64,000 bases of DNA, taken from positions 5,952,001 through 6,016,000 of the forward strand of contig NZ_CP059165.1 of the NCBI RefSeq assembly GCF_013466425.1. The letters run 5' to 3'. The notes under the pieces are model-generated. The model searched no databases. It saw only the letters and a program-made list of their open reading frames with translations, and was not told the DNA's origin. Shown in pieces: positions 1 through 8,516 of this stretch; position 1 is the stretch's first letter; every line of letters starts with the position of its first letter. Both the position numbers and the translations under genes were made by a program. The stretch is from Mycobacterium vicinigordonae. GTDB lineage: Bacteria; Actinomycetota; Actinomycetes; Mycobacteriales; Mycobacteriaceae.

Positions 1-88
1 TCGCATCTTGGTCTCGAGTTGGTTTCGCCTGCGGGTGTCGGGCGATTTGAAACATTCAGCGTAGTCCGACGGGCGTTACGTTGACGCA

Positions 89-862
89 GTGGACATGAGA
101 CTGAGCCTTCGTGTCGGGGTCGCCTTGGTAGTGGGGGCGGTGGTGGCCGCCGCAGGGCTTTTCGTGAAGCCGCTGCTGCCCGCCGCTGCCGCTGCTCCCG
201 GCAGCCTGGCCGGCATGATCGTGTTCATCGATCCGGGCCACAACGGGGCCAACGACGCGTCCATCGGGCGGCAGGTGCCGACCGGTCGGGGCGGCACCAA
301 AGACTGCCAGGCCAGCGGGACTTCGACCAACAGCGGATATCCAGAGCACACATTTACCTGGGACACCGCGCTTCGGCTGCGGGCGGCGTTGAACGCGCTC
401 GGTGTGCGGACCGCGATGTCCCGCGGCAACGACAACGCGCTGGGCCCCTGCGTCGACGAGCGCGCCAACATGGCCAACGCGTTGCACCCGAATGCCATCG
501 TCAGCCTGCACGGCGATGGAGGGCCGGCGTCCGGGCGGGGATTCCACGTCAATTACTCGTCGCCGCCGCTCAACGCGGCCCAGGCCGGGCCGTCGGTGCA
601 GTTCGCCCGGGTGATGCGCGACCAGCTGCAGGCCTCTGGCCTGACCCCGGCCACCTACATCGGCCAGGGGGGCCTGTACGGGCGTTCGGATCTGGCCGGC
701 CTGAACCTGGCGCAATACCCGTCGATACTCGTCGAGCTGGGCAACATGAAAAACCCGGCGGACTCGGCATTGATGGAATCTGCTGAAGGCCGGCAGAAAT
801 ACGCGGACGCGCTGGTCCGCGGGGTGGCCGGCTTCCTGGCCTCGCAGGGCCAGGCGCGCTAG
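89..862 (+). CDS. ami1: N-acetylmuramoyl-L-alanine amidase (Ami1/Rv3717-like)
   Basis: Zinc amidase that cuts the bond between N-acetylmuramic acid and the stem peptide of peptidoglycan, acting outside the membrane. A signal peptide or membrane anchor covers about residues 1-36 (hydrophobic run ending in Ala-Ala-Ala-Ala-Pro). Amidase_3 landmarks are in order: His51 in DPGH, Glu86, His141 in SLHGD, and the catalytic Glu216 in VELGN. The 257-residue size fits the single-domain mycobacterial enzyme without a cell-wall-binding module. The GTG at 89 is used; an in-frame ATG two codons later is equally possible. Its stop codon overlaps that of the convergent SRPBCC gene by 3 bases. Family assignment is strong; orthology to Rv3717 is inferred from sequence and from the order of genes that follow. 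Confidence 0.93.
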   Translation: MDMRLSLRVGVALVVGAVVAAAGLFVKPLLPAAAAAPGSLAGMIVFIDPGHNGANDASIGRQVPTGRGGTKDCQASGTSTNSGYPEHTFTWDTALRLRAALNALGVRTAMSRGNDNALGPCVDERANMANALHPNAIVSLHGDGGPASGRGFHVNYSSPPLNAAQAGPSVQFARVMRDQLQASGLTPATYIGQGGLYGRSDLAGLNLAQYPSILVELGNMKNPADSALMESAEGRQKYADALVRGVAGFLASQGQAR

Positions 863-1305
863 CCGGACTGCCCTTCCAGCTCGCTCTTGAGGTTCGTCAG
901 CGTCTGTGCCTGAATCTTCTTCAACCCCAACGGGGCAAACGTCTTCTCGAAGAAGCCCTTGACTCCGCCGGCGCCGGTCCAGGTGGTGGTGACCGTGACG
1001 CTGGCTCCGGGTCCGGCCGGGGCCACCGTCCAGTTGATCACCATCGACGAGTTCTGGTCCTTCTCGATGACGGTATGGCCGGCGACGTCCACATCGACCT
1101 GGACATTGCGCACCCGCGACTCGGTCGCCTGCAGCCGCCACTTGGCGACCGTGCCCTGCCCCTGACCGCCCTGCAGCACCTCGTACTCGCTGTACTGCGA
1201 GGGAAGAATCTTCGGTCGGACATTCTGGTAGTCGGCGACCGCTTTGAGCACGGCCTCGGGCTCAGCGTTGATCAGGATCGTGCTGGCTGCCCTCACCTGT
1301 CCCAT
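859..1305 (-). CDS. SRPBCC-family protein (Rv3718c-like)
   Basis: A 148-residue START/SRPBCC-fold protein beginning MGQVRAASTILI, with the usual 'I.A.pE.V..a..D...' opening followed by alternating beta strands and a C-terminal helix. Such proteins bind hydrophobic ligands in a deep cavity; the ligand is unknown. The ATG at 1305 is preferred over more upstream starts because it has an AGAGGAG ribosome-binding site about 8 bases upstream and starts exactly at the domain. It is convergent with the amidase. The reverse-strand gene upstream of it is dnaZX, 145 bp away. From memory, M. tuberculosis has two extra genes (Rv3719, Rv3720) between these, absent here. Confidence 0.85.
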   Translation of the reverse strand: MGQVRAASTILINAEPEAVLKAVADYQNVRPKILPSQYSEYEVLQGGQGQGTVAKWRLQATESRVRNVQVDVDVAGHTVIEKDQNSSMVINWTVAPAGPGASVTVTTTWTGAGGVKGFFEKTFAPLGLKKIQAQTLTNLKSELEGQSG

Positions 1306-1450
1306 CAGGTGCACTCCTCTGCTGTGATTGCCGCGCCGCAGTCGCTGGGTTCGCGCGGCCGGACGGTCTGCGTTCGAGGACCACGATATATGTGGTGCAC
1401 AGGCGGGGAGCCCGGCAGTCCGCACCCGCCCCGCACACCGACCGCCTCGC

Positions 1451-3283
1451 TCAGGCGTCGTCGATGCGGCGTGCGCCCAACTCGTTCTGCAGCAGCTCCA
1501 GTGCGACTTCTTCGGGGTCCCGTCGCGGCTCGGACGAATCGTTGCGGCCCGCCTCGGCGAGCATGCTCTCCTCTTCGTCCTCGTCGCGTGCCGCGACCTC
1601 CGGTGCCGCGGGCTCCGCGACCATGGGTGGTGGCGCGACTTCGGCGACCGCGGGTGGGCCGGTCTCGCAACGCACCCGCCAGTTGACGCCCAGGGCGTCT
1701 TTGAGCGCCTCGACGATCACGTCGGCGTTGCGTTGTTCAGACAAGCGTTTGGCCAGCGGCGCCGCTTCGTGTGTCAGCACCAGCGTGTCGCCTTCCACCC
1801 TTAACACCGTCGCGCCGGACAGCATCACCGCGGTGGTCCGGCTTCGCTCCCGCACCTTGTCGCGGACCGTCGGCCACATGCTGCGCACCGCGGCGGCATT
1901 GGGCTCGCCCGGCGCAGGAGCCGGGCTTACGGGCGCGGCTACCGGCTCGGGTCGGCGCTCCGGCGCAGGCGGTGGCGGTGGCGGTGCGGCAGGCGGCGAC
2001 GGTGCTGCGGGCTTCGGCTGCGGCGCGGGCTTCGGCGCGGCGACAGAGCGGCGGACCGGCGCGGGTCGGGCGGGGGGCACATACGCCGGTGCGCTGGGCT
2101 CCGCCGCCGCCTCGGTCGCAGGTATCGACATGGCCAGCCGCGTCTCAATGCGTTCGACACGTTGCAGCAGCGCCGACTCGGTGTCGGTGGCCGACGGCAG
2201 CAACAGTCGCGCGCACACCACTTCCAGCAGCAGCCGCGGGGCCGTGGCACCGCGCATCTCCCCCAGCCCGGCCTGGACCACCTCCGCGTAGCGGGTCAGG
2301 GTTGCCGCCCCCAGGCGGGTCGCCTGCTCACGCATCCGGTCCAGCACGTCCTCGGGCGCGTCGACCACACCGCGCGACACCGCGTCGGGAACCGCCTGCA
2401 GCAGGATGAGATCGCGAAACCGCTCCAGCAGGTCGGTGGCGAACCGGCGCGGGTCGTGCCCGGCGTCGATCACCGCTTCGACCGCCCCGAATAATGCCGC
2501 GGCGTCCCCGGCGCCGAGCGCGTCGACAGCGTCGTCGATTAGGGCGATGTCGGTGGCGCCCAGCAATCCCAGCGCCCGCTGGTAGCTGACCCGACCGCCC
2601 TCGGAACCAGCCACCAGCTGATCCAGCACCGACAAAGTGTCGCGGGGCGAGCCCCCACCGGCCCGGATCACCAGGGGGTACACCGCGTCGTCGACGACGA
2701 CGCCTTCCTGCTCGCAGATCCGGCCGATGAGCCCACGCATGGTGCGCGGCGGCAACAGCCGGAACGGATAGTGATGGGTGCGGGACCGGATCGTCGGCAG
2801 CACCTTCTCCGGTTCGGTGGTGGCGAAGATGAAGATGAGGTGTTCGGGCGGCTCCTCGACGATCTTGAGCAGCGCGTTAAAGCCGGCCGTGGTCACCATG
2901 TGCGCCTCGTCGACGATGAACACCCGGTAACGGGACTGCGCCGGCGCGTAGAAGGCGCGGTCGCGCAGTTCGCGGGTGTCGTCGACGCCGCCGTGGCTGG
3001 CGGCGTCGAGCTCCACCACGTCAATGCTGCCCGGCGCATTGGGTGCCAGAGCCTGGCAGGAATCGCAGACACCGCAAGGGGTGGCGGTGGGCCCCTGAGC
3101 GCAGTTCAGGGACCGCGCCAGGATCCGGGCCGACGACGTCTTCCCGCAGCCCCGTGGCCCGGAGAACAGGTAGGCGTGGTTGATCCGGCCCGCTTGCAGG
3201 GCCACGGACAACGGCTCGGTGACGTGCTCCTGCCCCACCACCTCGGCGAAGGTTGCCGGTCGATACTTGCGGTAGAGAGCCAC
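1451..3283 (-). CDS. dnaX: DNA polymerase III subunits gamma/tau (DnaZX)
   Basis: Clamp-loader ATPase of the replisome (610 residues). The protein starts VALYRKYRPATFAEVVGQ, the standard DnaX N-terminus. It carries a Walker A (GPRGCGKTS), a zinc-binding cysteine cluster (C-x8-C-x2-C-x2-C around CGVCDSC), Walker B (VFIVDEAH) and the sensor region (IRSRT). Then come the clamp-loader domain III, a Pro/Ala-rich linker (about residues 390-470) and a tau-type C-terminal domain. The frame stays open about 114 codons upstream, but that stretch is tandem-repeat DNA, so GTG 3283 is the start. No convincing Shine-Dalgarno precedes it. The acidic C-terminal tail (EDEEESMLAEAGR) resembles mycobacterial tau. 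Confidence 0.95.
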   Translation of the reverse strand: MALYRKYRPATFAEVVGQEHVTEPLSVALQAGRINHAYLFSGPRGCGKTSSARILARSLNCAQGPTATPCGVCDSCQALAPNAPGSIDVVELDAASHGGVDDTRELRDRAFYAPAQSRYRVFIVDEAHMVTTAGFNALLKIVEEPPEHLIFIFATTEPEKVLPTIRSRTHHYPFRLLPPRTMRGLIGRICEQEGVVVDDAVYPLVIRAGGGSPRDTLSVLDQLVAGSEGGRVSYQRALGLLGATDIALIDDAVDALGAGDAAALFGAVEAVIDAGHDPRRFATDLLERFRDLILLQAVPDAVSRGVVDAPEDVLDRMREQATRLGAATLTRYAEVVQAGLGEMRGATAPRLLLEVVCARLLLPSATDTESALLQRVERIETRLAMSIPATEAAAEPSAPAYVPPARPAPVRRSVAAPKPAPQPKPAAPSPPAAPPPPPPAPERRPEPVAAPVSPAPAPGEPNAAAVRSMWPTVRDKVRERSRTTAVMLSGATVLRVEGDTLVLTHEAAPLAKRLSEQRNADVIVEALKDALGVNWRVRCETGPPAVAEVAPPPMVAEPAAPEVAARDEDEEESMLAEAGRNDSSEPRRDPEEVALELLQNELGARRIDDA

Positions 3284-3301
3284 GGTGAGCAGGCTACCCA
3301 G

Positions 3302-3548
3302 CCTGTCCGACGATGCGCGCCGGAGGCGCGGGGAGGAGGCGGGCAATCGGGTACAGCCTGTCCGACGATGCGCGCCGGAGGCGCGGGGAGGAGGCGGGCA
3401 ATCGGGCACAGCCTGTCCGACGATGCGCGCCGGAGGCGCGGGGAGGAGGCGGGCAATCGGGCACAGCCTGTCTGACGATGCGCGCCGGAGGCGCGGGGAG
3501 GAGGCGGGCAATCGGGCACAGCCTGTCCGACGATGCGCGCCGGAGGCG
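3302..3548. repeat. 55-bp tandem repeat (minisatellite), about 4.5 copies, upstream of dnaX
   Basis: Copies begin at 3302, 3357, 3412, 3467 and 3522 (the last is a 27-bp partial), an exact 55-bp period starting 'cctgtccgacgatgcg'. Copies are nearly identical; the differences are 'gggta' for 'gggca' at the end of copy 1 and 'tctgacg' for 'tccgacg' in copy 4. Because 55 is not a multiple of 3, the array is open in several frames and gives spurious ORFs on both strands. It begins 19 bp upstream of the dnaX start codon, so it lies in the leader or promoter region. It resembles a MIRU/VNTR-type mycobacterial locus. There are no spacers, so it is not a CRISPR array. Confidence 0.97.
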
Positions 3549-3860
3549 GGACGGGCTCCGCCGGGGCGAGTGTGACAAAGCCGACGGTTCTGGCCCCCGT
3601 GATTGAAAAATCGGCACCGCGTCAATCCAATTGACAGTTCAATCGCGGAAAGTCGAGTGTGACTCGCCTATCGGTGAGCTGCCGGGGAGTACGCGGCAAG
3701 GAGCCTGTTGAAGACATGTGGGACGACTGGTTTGGTGAGCCTTCGGGCGTCAGCTGTCGCGCAGGAAGGACTTCGACCAGGCAGTACACCGTACGGCTGA
3801 ACACGTCGGCAGTCCGTCAGTCTGTTGGCCCCGCAGGCCAGGTCCGGTGGAGCTGATTGC
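3549..3860. other. Intergenic region between the dnaX repeat array and the phytochrome gene
   Basis: About 310 bp with no convincing gene on either strand. It should hold the promoters of the divergent dnaX and phytochrome-phosphatase genes. A GGTGGAG ribosome-binding site at 3846-3852 precedes the phytochrome GTG start at 3861. I see no clear sigma-factor consensus. Confidence 0.5.
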
Positions 3861-6143
3861 GTGAGCAGCGGCGACGGAAAAGGTCCGCGGTCGGCACTGG
3901 ACAGCGACGAGCTCGTATCGGTCGGCGCGCCCATCGACCTGGAAAACTGTGCACGCGAGCCGATCCACATCCCCGGAACCATCCAGCCGCGCGGCGTGCT
4001 CGCGGTGGTACGCGAACCCGAGTTCGTGGTGTGCCAGGTCAGTGCCAACGTCGCCGCGTTGCTAGGACGCTCCGCCGATGGCGTTCTCGGTCGGCATCTG
4101 TCTGCGCTGATCGGCGCCGATCAGGCAGCGCGGATCGGAACGGCGGCAGCGTCCTTCGGCGACCTTCGGGAACGCAACCCCCTCGAGTGCCAAATCGACG
4201 TCGACGGTGTGCCACGCGCCTTCGACGCCATCCTGCGGCGGGAACCAGACGGGGCGCTGCTAGTCGAGCTGGAGATCGCCTACGGCGAGCGACCCTTCTC
4301 TTTCCCGAACACATACCAGGCGGTGCGGAGCTCCATTGAGGATCTGAACCGTGCTGCCACCCTGACCGAGCTGTACGACACCACCGCGCGCGCGGTTCGC
4401 GACCTCACCGGCTTCGACCGCGTGATGGTGTACCGCTACGACCAGGACTACAACGGCGAGGTCGTCGCTGAGGCCAAGCGCGGCGACCTCAATTCGTTCC
4501 TCGGGCTGCATTACCCGTCCACCGATATCCCCGCGCAAGCCAGGGCGCTGTACGAGAAGAACTGGATCCGGTTGATCTCGGACGTCGACTACACGCCGAC
4601 GCCGATGGTCCCGCCACTGGACCCGGACAGCGGGCAGCCTCTGGACCTCACCTATGCGACGCTGCGCGCAGTCTCACCGATCCATATCGAGTACCTGCAG
4701 AACATGGGTGTACATGCGTCGATGTCGATCTCGCTGCTGCGGCACGGTCGGTTGTGGGGCCTAATTGCCTGTCACCATTACGCCGGACCGCACTTGCCTC
4801 CGTTCGGCACCCGGGCGGCGGCCGAATTCCTGGGCTCAACTTTGTCGCTGCGCCTGGTCGACCGTTTCGAGGACGACCAGCTGCACAAGCGGCTGGCCGC
4901 TCAGGCGGTGCTCACCAAAATCATCGCCGCGACGCTGGACGACGGCGAACCGCTTGCGTCGGCGTTGCTCGGGGCGCCCAGTCTGCTCGACTTGATTCCC
5001 GCCGAGGGCGTCGTGGTCAACATCCAGGGCGACCGCCGGGAGCGCGGCACAGTGCCGCCGCCGGATGTGGTGGCCATGGTGGCCGCGTGGGCGCGAGGCG
5101 TGGGCGAGGAGATCGCCAGTAGTGAGAACCTGATCAACGACCTGCCGACGCTGAAACTCGACCCGCAGTTGGCCGCGGGCGCGCTAGCGCTCAACCTGCC
5201 CGACGGGCAGTACGCCATTTGGTTCCGCCGCGAAGTGCTGCGTTCAGTGGACTGGGGCGGGGACCCGTACAACAAGGCGATCGCGGTCCACGAGGGCGAC
5301 TCGCTGCGGCTGAGCCCACGGAAGTCGTTCGAGCGCTGGCGTGAAATCGTGCATCAACGCAGCGATCCGTGGACGCTCAGCGAAACCGAGTCCGCCGAGA
5401 CGTTGCGGCGCCACCTGGTGGAGTCGCTGTACCGGCGCACCCGGAGTGCGCTGCGGATGGCTGAGACATTGCAGCGCAGTTTGCTGCCAGAGTCGATACC
5501 CCGGCTGGAGAGCTGGCAGCTGTCGGCGCACTATGAGCCCGCCGCGGGCGACAATGTCGGCGGCGACTGGTACGACGCGTTCGAGCTGCGGGACGGCCGC
5601 CTGATCCTGCTGCTGGGCGACGTCGCCGGGCACGGCATCGCCGCCGCCGGAACCATGGCGCAGCTGCGCAACGCCTTACGGGCCCAGCTATTCGCCGGCG
5701 CCTCGCCCGCCGAAGCACTCAATCAGCTCAATGACTTCGCCGTACACATGCTGCCCAGCTCCTTCGCCACCGTCATCGCGGCCCGGATCGAGCTCGAGTC
5801 GGGGCAGGTTGAGGCGGCATCGGCCGGGCATCTGATGCCCTATCTGACGAACGCCACCTCCCAAGCCACCCAGGCCCCGATCCGGATCTCGCCGCCGATC
5901 GGGATCAGGGGCGTTACCTACGCACCGAGCATCTTCGTCGTCGAACCCGGCCACGGATTGGTGATGTACTCCGACGGGTTGGTGGAGCGCCGTAGCGAGT
6001 CGATCGACGACGGTTTGGCTCGGTTGGCCGAGACCCTCACCCAAATCGGCAACGCATCAGCTACGCGGATCTGGACGGCCATGTCGACGGCGTTGGGCAA
6101 CACCGACGACGACGTCGCCATCGTCAGCCTGCGGCGGCCCTGA
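3861..6143 (+). CDS. Bacteriophytochrome photoreceptor fused to SpoIIE/PP2C-type phosphatase
   Basis: A 760-residue sensor with PAS (about 20-135), GAF (about 155-330), PHY (about 345-515) and a C-terminal SpoIIE/PP2C serine phosphatase domain (about 535-760). It keeps the biliverdin-attachment Cys30 in ENCAREPIHIPG, Asp222 in STDIPAQAR, His275 in SPIHIEY and His305 in ACHH. Spacings of 53 and 30 residues match Asp207/His260/His290 of Deinococcus BphP. The PHY tongue motif PRKSF is at 487-491. Phosphatase metal-site motifs GGDWYD (Asp569) and GDVAGHG (Asp587) are intact. It should therefore be a red/far-red light-gated phosphatase, possibly acting on an anti-sigma-factor antagonist; that target is inference. 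GTG 3861 with GGTGGAG 8 bases upstream is preferred over the in-frame TTG at 3825. Confidence 0.93.
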   Translation: MSSGDGKGPRSALDSDELVSVGAPIDLENCAREPIHIPGTIQPRGVLAVVREPEFVVCQVSANVAALLGRSADGVLGRHLSALIGADQAARIGTAAASFGDLRERNPLECQIDVDGVPRAFDAILRREPDGALLVELEIAYGERPFSFPNTYQAVRSSIEDLNRAATLTELYDTTARAVRDLTGFDRVMVYRYDQDYNGEVVAEAKRGDLNSFLGLHYPSTDIPAQARALYEKNWIRLISDVDYTPTPMVPPLDPDSGQPLDLTYATLRAVSPIHIEYLQNMGVHASMSISLLRHGRLWGLIACHHYAGPHLPPFGTRAAAEFLGSTLSLRLVDRFEDDQLHKRLAAQAVLTKIIAATLDDGEPLASALLGAPSLLDLIPAEGVVVNIQGDRRERGTVPPPDVVAMVAAWARGVGEEIASSENLINDLPTLKLDPQLAAGALALNLPDGQYAIWFRREVLRSVDWGGDPYNKAIAVHEGDSLRLSPRKSFERWREIVHQRSDPWTLSETESAETLRRHLVESLYRRTRSALRMAETLQRSLLPESIPRLESWQLSAHYEPAAGDNVGGDWYDAFELRDGRLILLLGDVAGHGIAAAGTMAQLRNALRAQLFAGASPAEALNQLNDFAVHMLPSSFATVIAARIELESGQVEAASAGHLMPYLTNATSQATQAPIRISPPIGIRGVTYAPSIFVVEPGHGLVMYSDGLVERRSESIDDGLARLAETLTQIGNASATRIWTAMSTALGNTDDDVAIVSLRRP

Positions 6144-6154
6144 TCAGGTCCTGA

Positions 6155-8236
6155 TTAGGCGCTGATCATCGACACAGTGCCGCTACTGAAGTTGGTGACG
6201 TACACCGCGCCGGTCGCCGAGTCGACCGCGACGCCGTAAGGTGCCGAGCCCACTCCGATGGTGGCGGTAACGGTATTGGTGCTGGGGTTGATCACCGACA
6301 CCGTGCCGTCGAAGGAATTAGCGACGAACACATAGCCGTTGGTTTGATTCACCGCGACCGCGAAGGGTGCGTCTCCCACCGCGACGTTGCTGGTGACGGT
6401 GTTGGTGGTCGGGTCGATCACTGACACGGTGTCGCTGCCGGCGTTGGCGACGTACACGTTGCCGCCGGGTCCCACCGCTATACCGCGCGGATTGCCGCCC
6501 ACGGAAATGGGTGACCCGGTGACGGTGTTGGTGGCGGGGTCGATCACCGACACGGTGTCATTGGCATTGCTGGTGACGTATACGTTCCCGCCCCCGTTGG
6601 TCGCAACGCCGTAAGGATCACCCAGGACGACGGTGGGGGATCCGGTGACCGTGTTGGTGGATGGATCGATCGCCAATACGTAGCCGCTGCCGACGTTGGT
6701 GACGTAAACATCGCCACCGGGGTTGACCGCCACGCCAAGGGGATTGGTACCGACCGGGATCGATGAACCCGTGACCGTGTTCGTGGTTGGATCGATCACC
6801 GACACCGTCCCGCTACCCCAGTTGGTCACATAGACGTCGCCGCCGGGGTTGACTGCCACTCCGTAGGGCTGGTCACCGACAGCGATGGTGGCAACGATGG
6901 TGTTGGTAACGGGATTGATGACCGCCACCGAGTCGGTGTTGATATTGGTGACGTAGAGGTAGCCATCAGGGCCGACCGCCACCCCGTACGGAGTGCTGCC
7001 GCCGCTAAGCGTGGTCACAGTGCCTCCGGAGCCACCGGTCCCGCCGATACCCCCGATACCGCCCACGCGACCAACGGCAGCACTGCCGGTTCCGCCGGCA
7101 GTGCCCGGTGCGTTGAAGCCGGCAGTAGCGGCCCCGCCTTGAGCGCCAGCGCCGCCGTGCCCGCCGGCGCCACCGAGCCCGTCCACACCGCCATGCCCAC
7201 TAGTCCCAAGGAAACCCGTTCCGAAGAGCCCGGCCGAGCCACCGGCACCACCGAGCCCACCGTTACCACCGGCACCGCCGGTCCCACCAGCCCCGCCAGC
7301 CAGTCCCCAGCTGGTACTCACCGCGCCGGTTCCGCCGGTGCCGCCTAATCCCCCGTCGCCGCCGGCGCCGCCAGCACCGCCGACGCTGAACAGACCCCAA
7401 CTAGCGCCGCCGGCCCCGCCCCGGCCGCCGGCACCCCCGGCATATCCGACAGCACCGGCCTCTGCGTTGCCGACACCCGAAGGGGCCACTGTCAGGCTGT
7501 CGCCGGCGTCGCCGCCCATCCCGCCGTTCCCGCCGGGCCCCCAGAACAGCGCCCGGCCAACACCCCCGGCACCGCCAGCGCCACCGGCACCCCCGGCACC
7601 GGTCGTACTGTCCGCACCGATGCCACCCATGCCGCCGGCCCCGCCGCGACCGGCCCACCAACCGCCGGCACCACCTGCCCCGCCAGCACCGCCCGCGCCA
7701 CCGTTGACCGCGTTGCCCCCAGCTCCACCGGCCCCGCCACGGCCGAGCAGGCCCGCGGATCCGCCCTTACCTCCGGCTTGCCCGGCCGCCCCCGAACCGC
7801 CGGCACCGCCGTTGCCCCACAAGAATCCGCCGTCGCCACCGGCCTGACCGGTGCCCGCGGCGCCGTCGGCCCCGTTGCCGATCAACGGTCGTCCGAACAA
7901 CAGCTCCGTCGGGGCATTGACCACGTTCAACAATGTCTGCAGCGGCGCCACGCTGGCCGCCTCGGCACCCGCATACGCGCCCGCGCTCGCGTTCAGCGCT
8001 TGCACAAACCGTTCGTGCGCCAGGCCCACCTGTGCACCCAGGGTCTGGAACTCCTGCCCGAATTCGCTGAACCAACTCGACACCGCCGCCGACACCTCGT
8101 CGGCAGCTGCCGGCAACACCCGGACCGTGGCCGGTGCCGCCGACACAGCCGCCGACCTAACTGCCGAGCCGATCTGGGCGGCATCCGCTGACGCCGCAGC
8201 CAGCACATCCGTATCGACAACCAAGAATGATGACAT
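6155..8236 (-). CDS. PE_PGRS protein with C-terminal seven-repeat YVTN beta-propeller (copy 1)
   Basis: A 693-residue ESX-type secreted or surface protein. PE domain about 1-95 (MSSFLVVDTDVLAAASAD...), the [11 protein letters not shown] linker typical of PE_PGRS proteins, then a Gly-Gly-Ala/Gly-Gly-Asn repeat domain (about 125-405). Residues 414-693 are seven 41-42-residue repeats of the form '[36 protein letters not shown]'. The last repeat is 29 residues and lacks its final strand, which the 'TVTTLSG' just before repeat 1 could supply, as in propeller ring closure. ATG 8236 has a GGGAG site upstream. The propeller probably binds a ligand or partner at the cell surface; function is unknown. 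It is a tandem paralogue of the next gene. Confidence 0.92.
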   Translation of the reverse strand: MSSFLVVDTDVLAAASADAAQIGSAVRSAAVSAAPATVRVLPAAADEVSAAVSSWFSEFGQEFQTLGAQVGLAHERFVQALNASAGAYAGAEAASVAPLQTLLNVVNAPTELLFGRPLIGNGADGAAGTGQAGGDGGFLWGNGGAGGSGAAGQAGGKGGSAGLLGRGGAGGAGGNAVNGGAGGAGGAGGAGGWWAGRGGAGGMGGIGADSTTGAGGAGGAGGAGGVGRALFWGPGGNGGMGGDAGDSLTVAPSGVGNAEAGAVGYAGGAGGRGGAGGASWGLFSVGGAGGAGGDGGLGGTGGTGAVSTSWGLAGGAGGTGGAGGNGGLGGAGGSAGLFGTGFLGTSGHGGVDGLGGAGGHGGAGAQGGAATAGFNAPGTAGGTGSAAVGRVGGIGGIGGTGGSGGTVTTLSGGSTPYGVAVGPDGYLYVTNINTDSVAVINPVTNTIVATIAVGDQPYGVAVNPGGDVYVTNWGSGTVSVIDPTTNTVTGSSIPVGTNPLGVAVNPGGDVYVTNVGSGYVLAIDPSTNTVTGSPTVVLGDPYGVATNGGGNVYVTSNANDTVSVIDPATNTVTGSPISVGGNPRGIAVGPGGNVYVANAGSDTVSVIDPTTNTVTSNVAVGDAPFAVAVNQTNGYVFVANSFDGTVSVINPSTNTVTATIGVGSAPYGVAVDSATGAVYVTNFSSGTVSMISA

Positions 8237-8516
8237 CAACAACTCCCAACCATCGCCCGATGACACTTGGCAACAACAGCAACCGTGTGCTGCGCAGTAC
8301 GCTGCGCACTCTGCACCTGCCGGAGTCGCAGCTGCAGCATCGGCACAGGGTGAAATCCGCACTCCGCCACACCCTGTACGATAAGTGAAATACTTTGTGT
8401 AAAAACAGAATTACTCTCCTCGATCGGCAGGAGTCCACACCGATGCGGACGGGCGGGCGATCGGAACCCACGGGGACCGGCAGGACGCTCCGAACCGTTT
8501 TCAGCAAACTTTTTTA
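8237..8516. other. Spacer between the two PE_PGRS-propeller genes
   Basis: A 280-bp gap on the transcribed (minus) strand, downstream of copy 2 and upstream of copy 1. It has an A/T-rich patch at about 8385-8415 unlike the flanking GC-rich DNA, a plausible promoter position for copy 1, but I cannot assign -10/-35 elements with confidence. No gene is visible. Confidence 0.4.

Noticed and set aside
3302..3548. Possible CRISPR array
   Set aside because: The unit is directly tandem with no unique spacers and no cas genes nearby.
3313..3606. Several overlapping arginine-rich ORFs in the 55-bp repeat on both strands
   Set aside because: They arise from one repeated 55-bp unit read in successive frames; not evidence of genes.
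3825..3860. TTG 3825 as phytochrome start
   Set aside because: GTG 3861 has a GGTGGAG site at good spacing and keeps the whole PAS domain.
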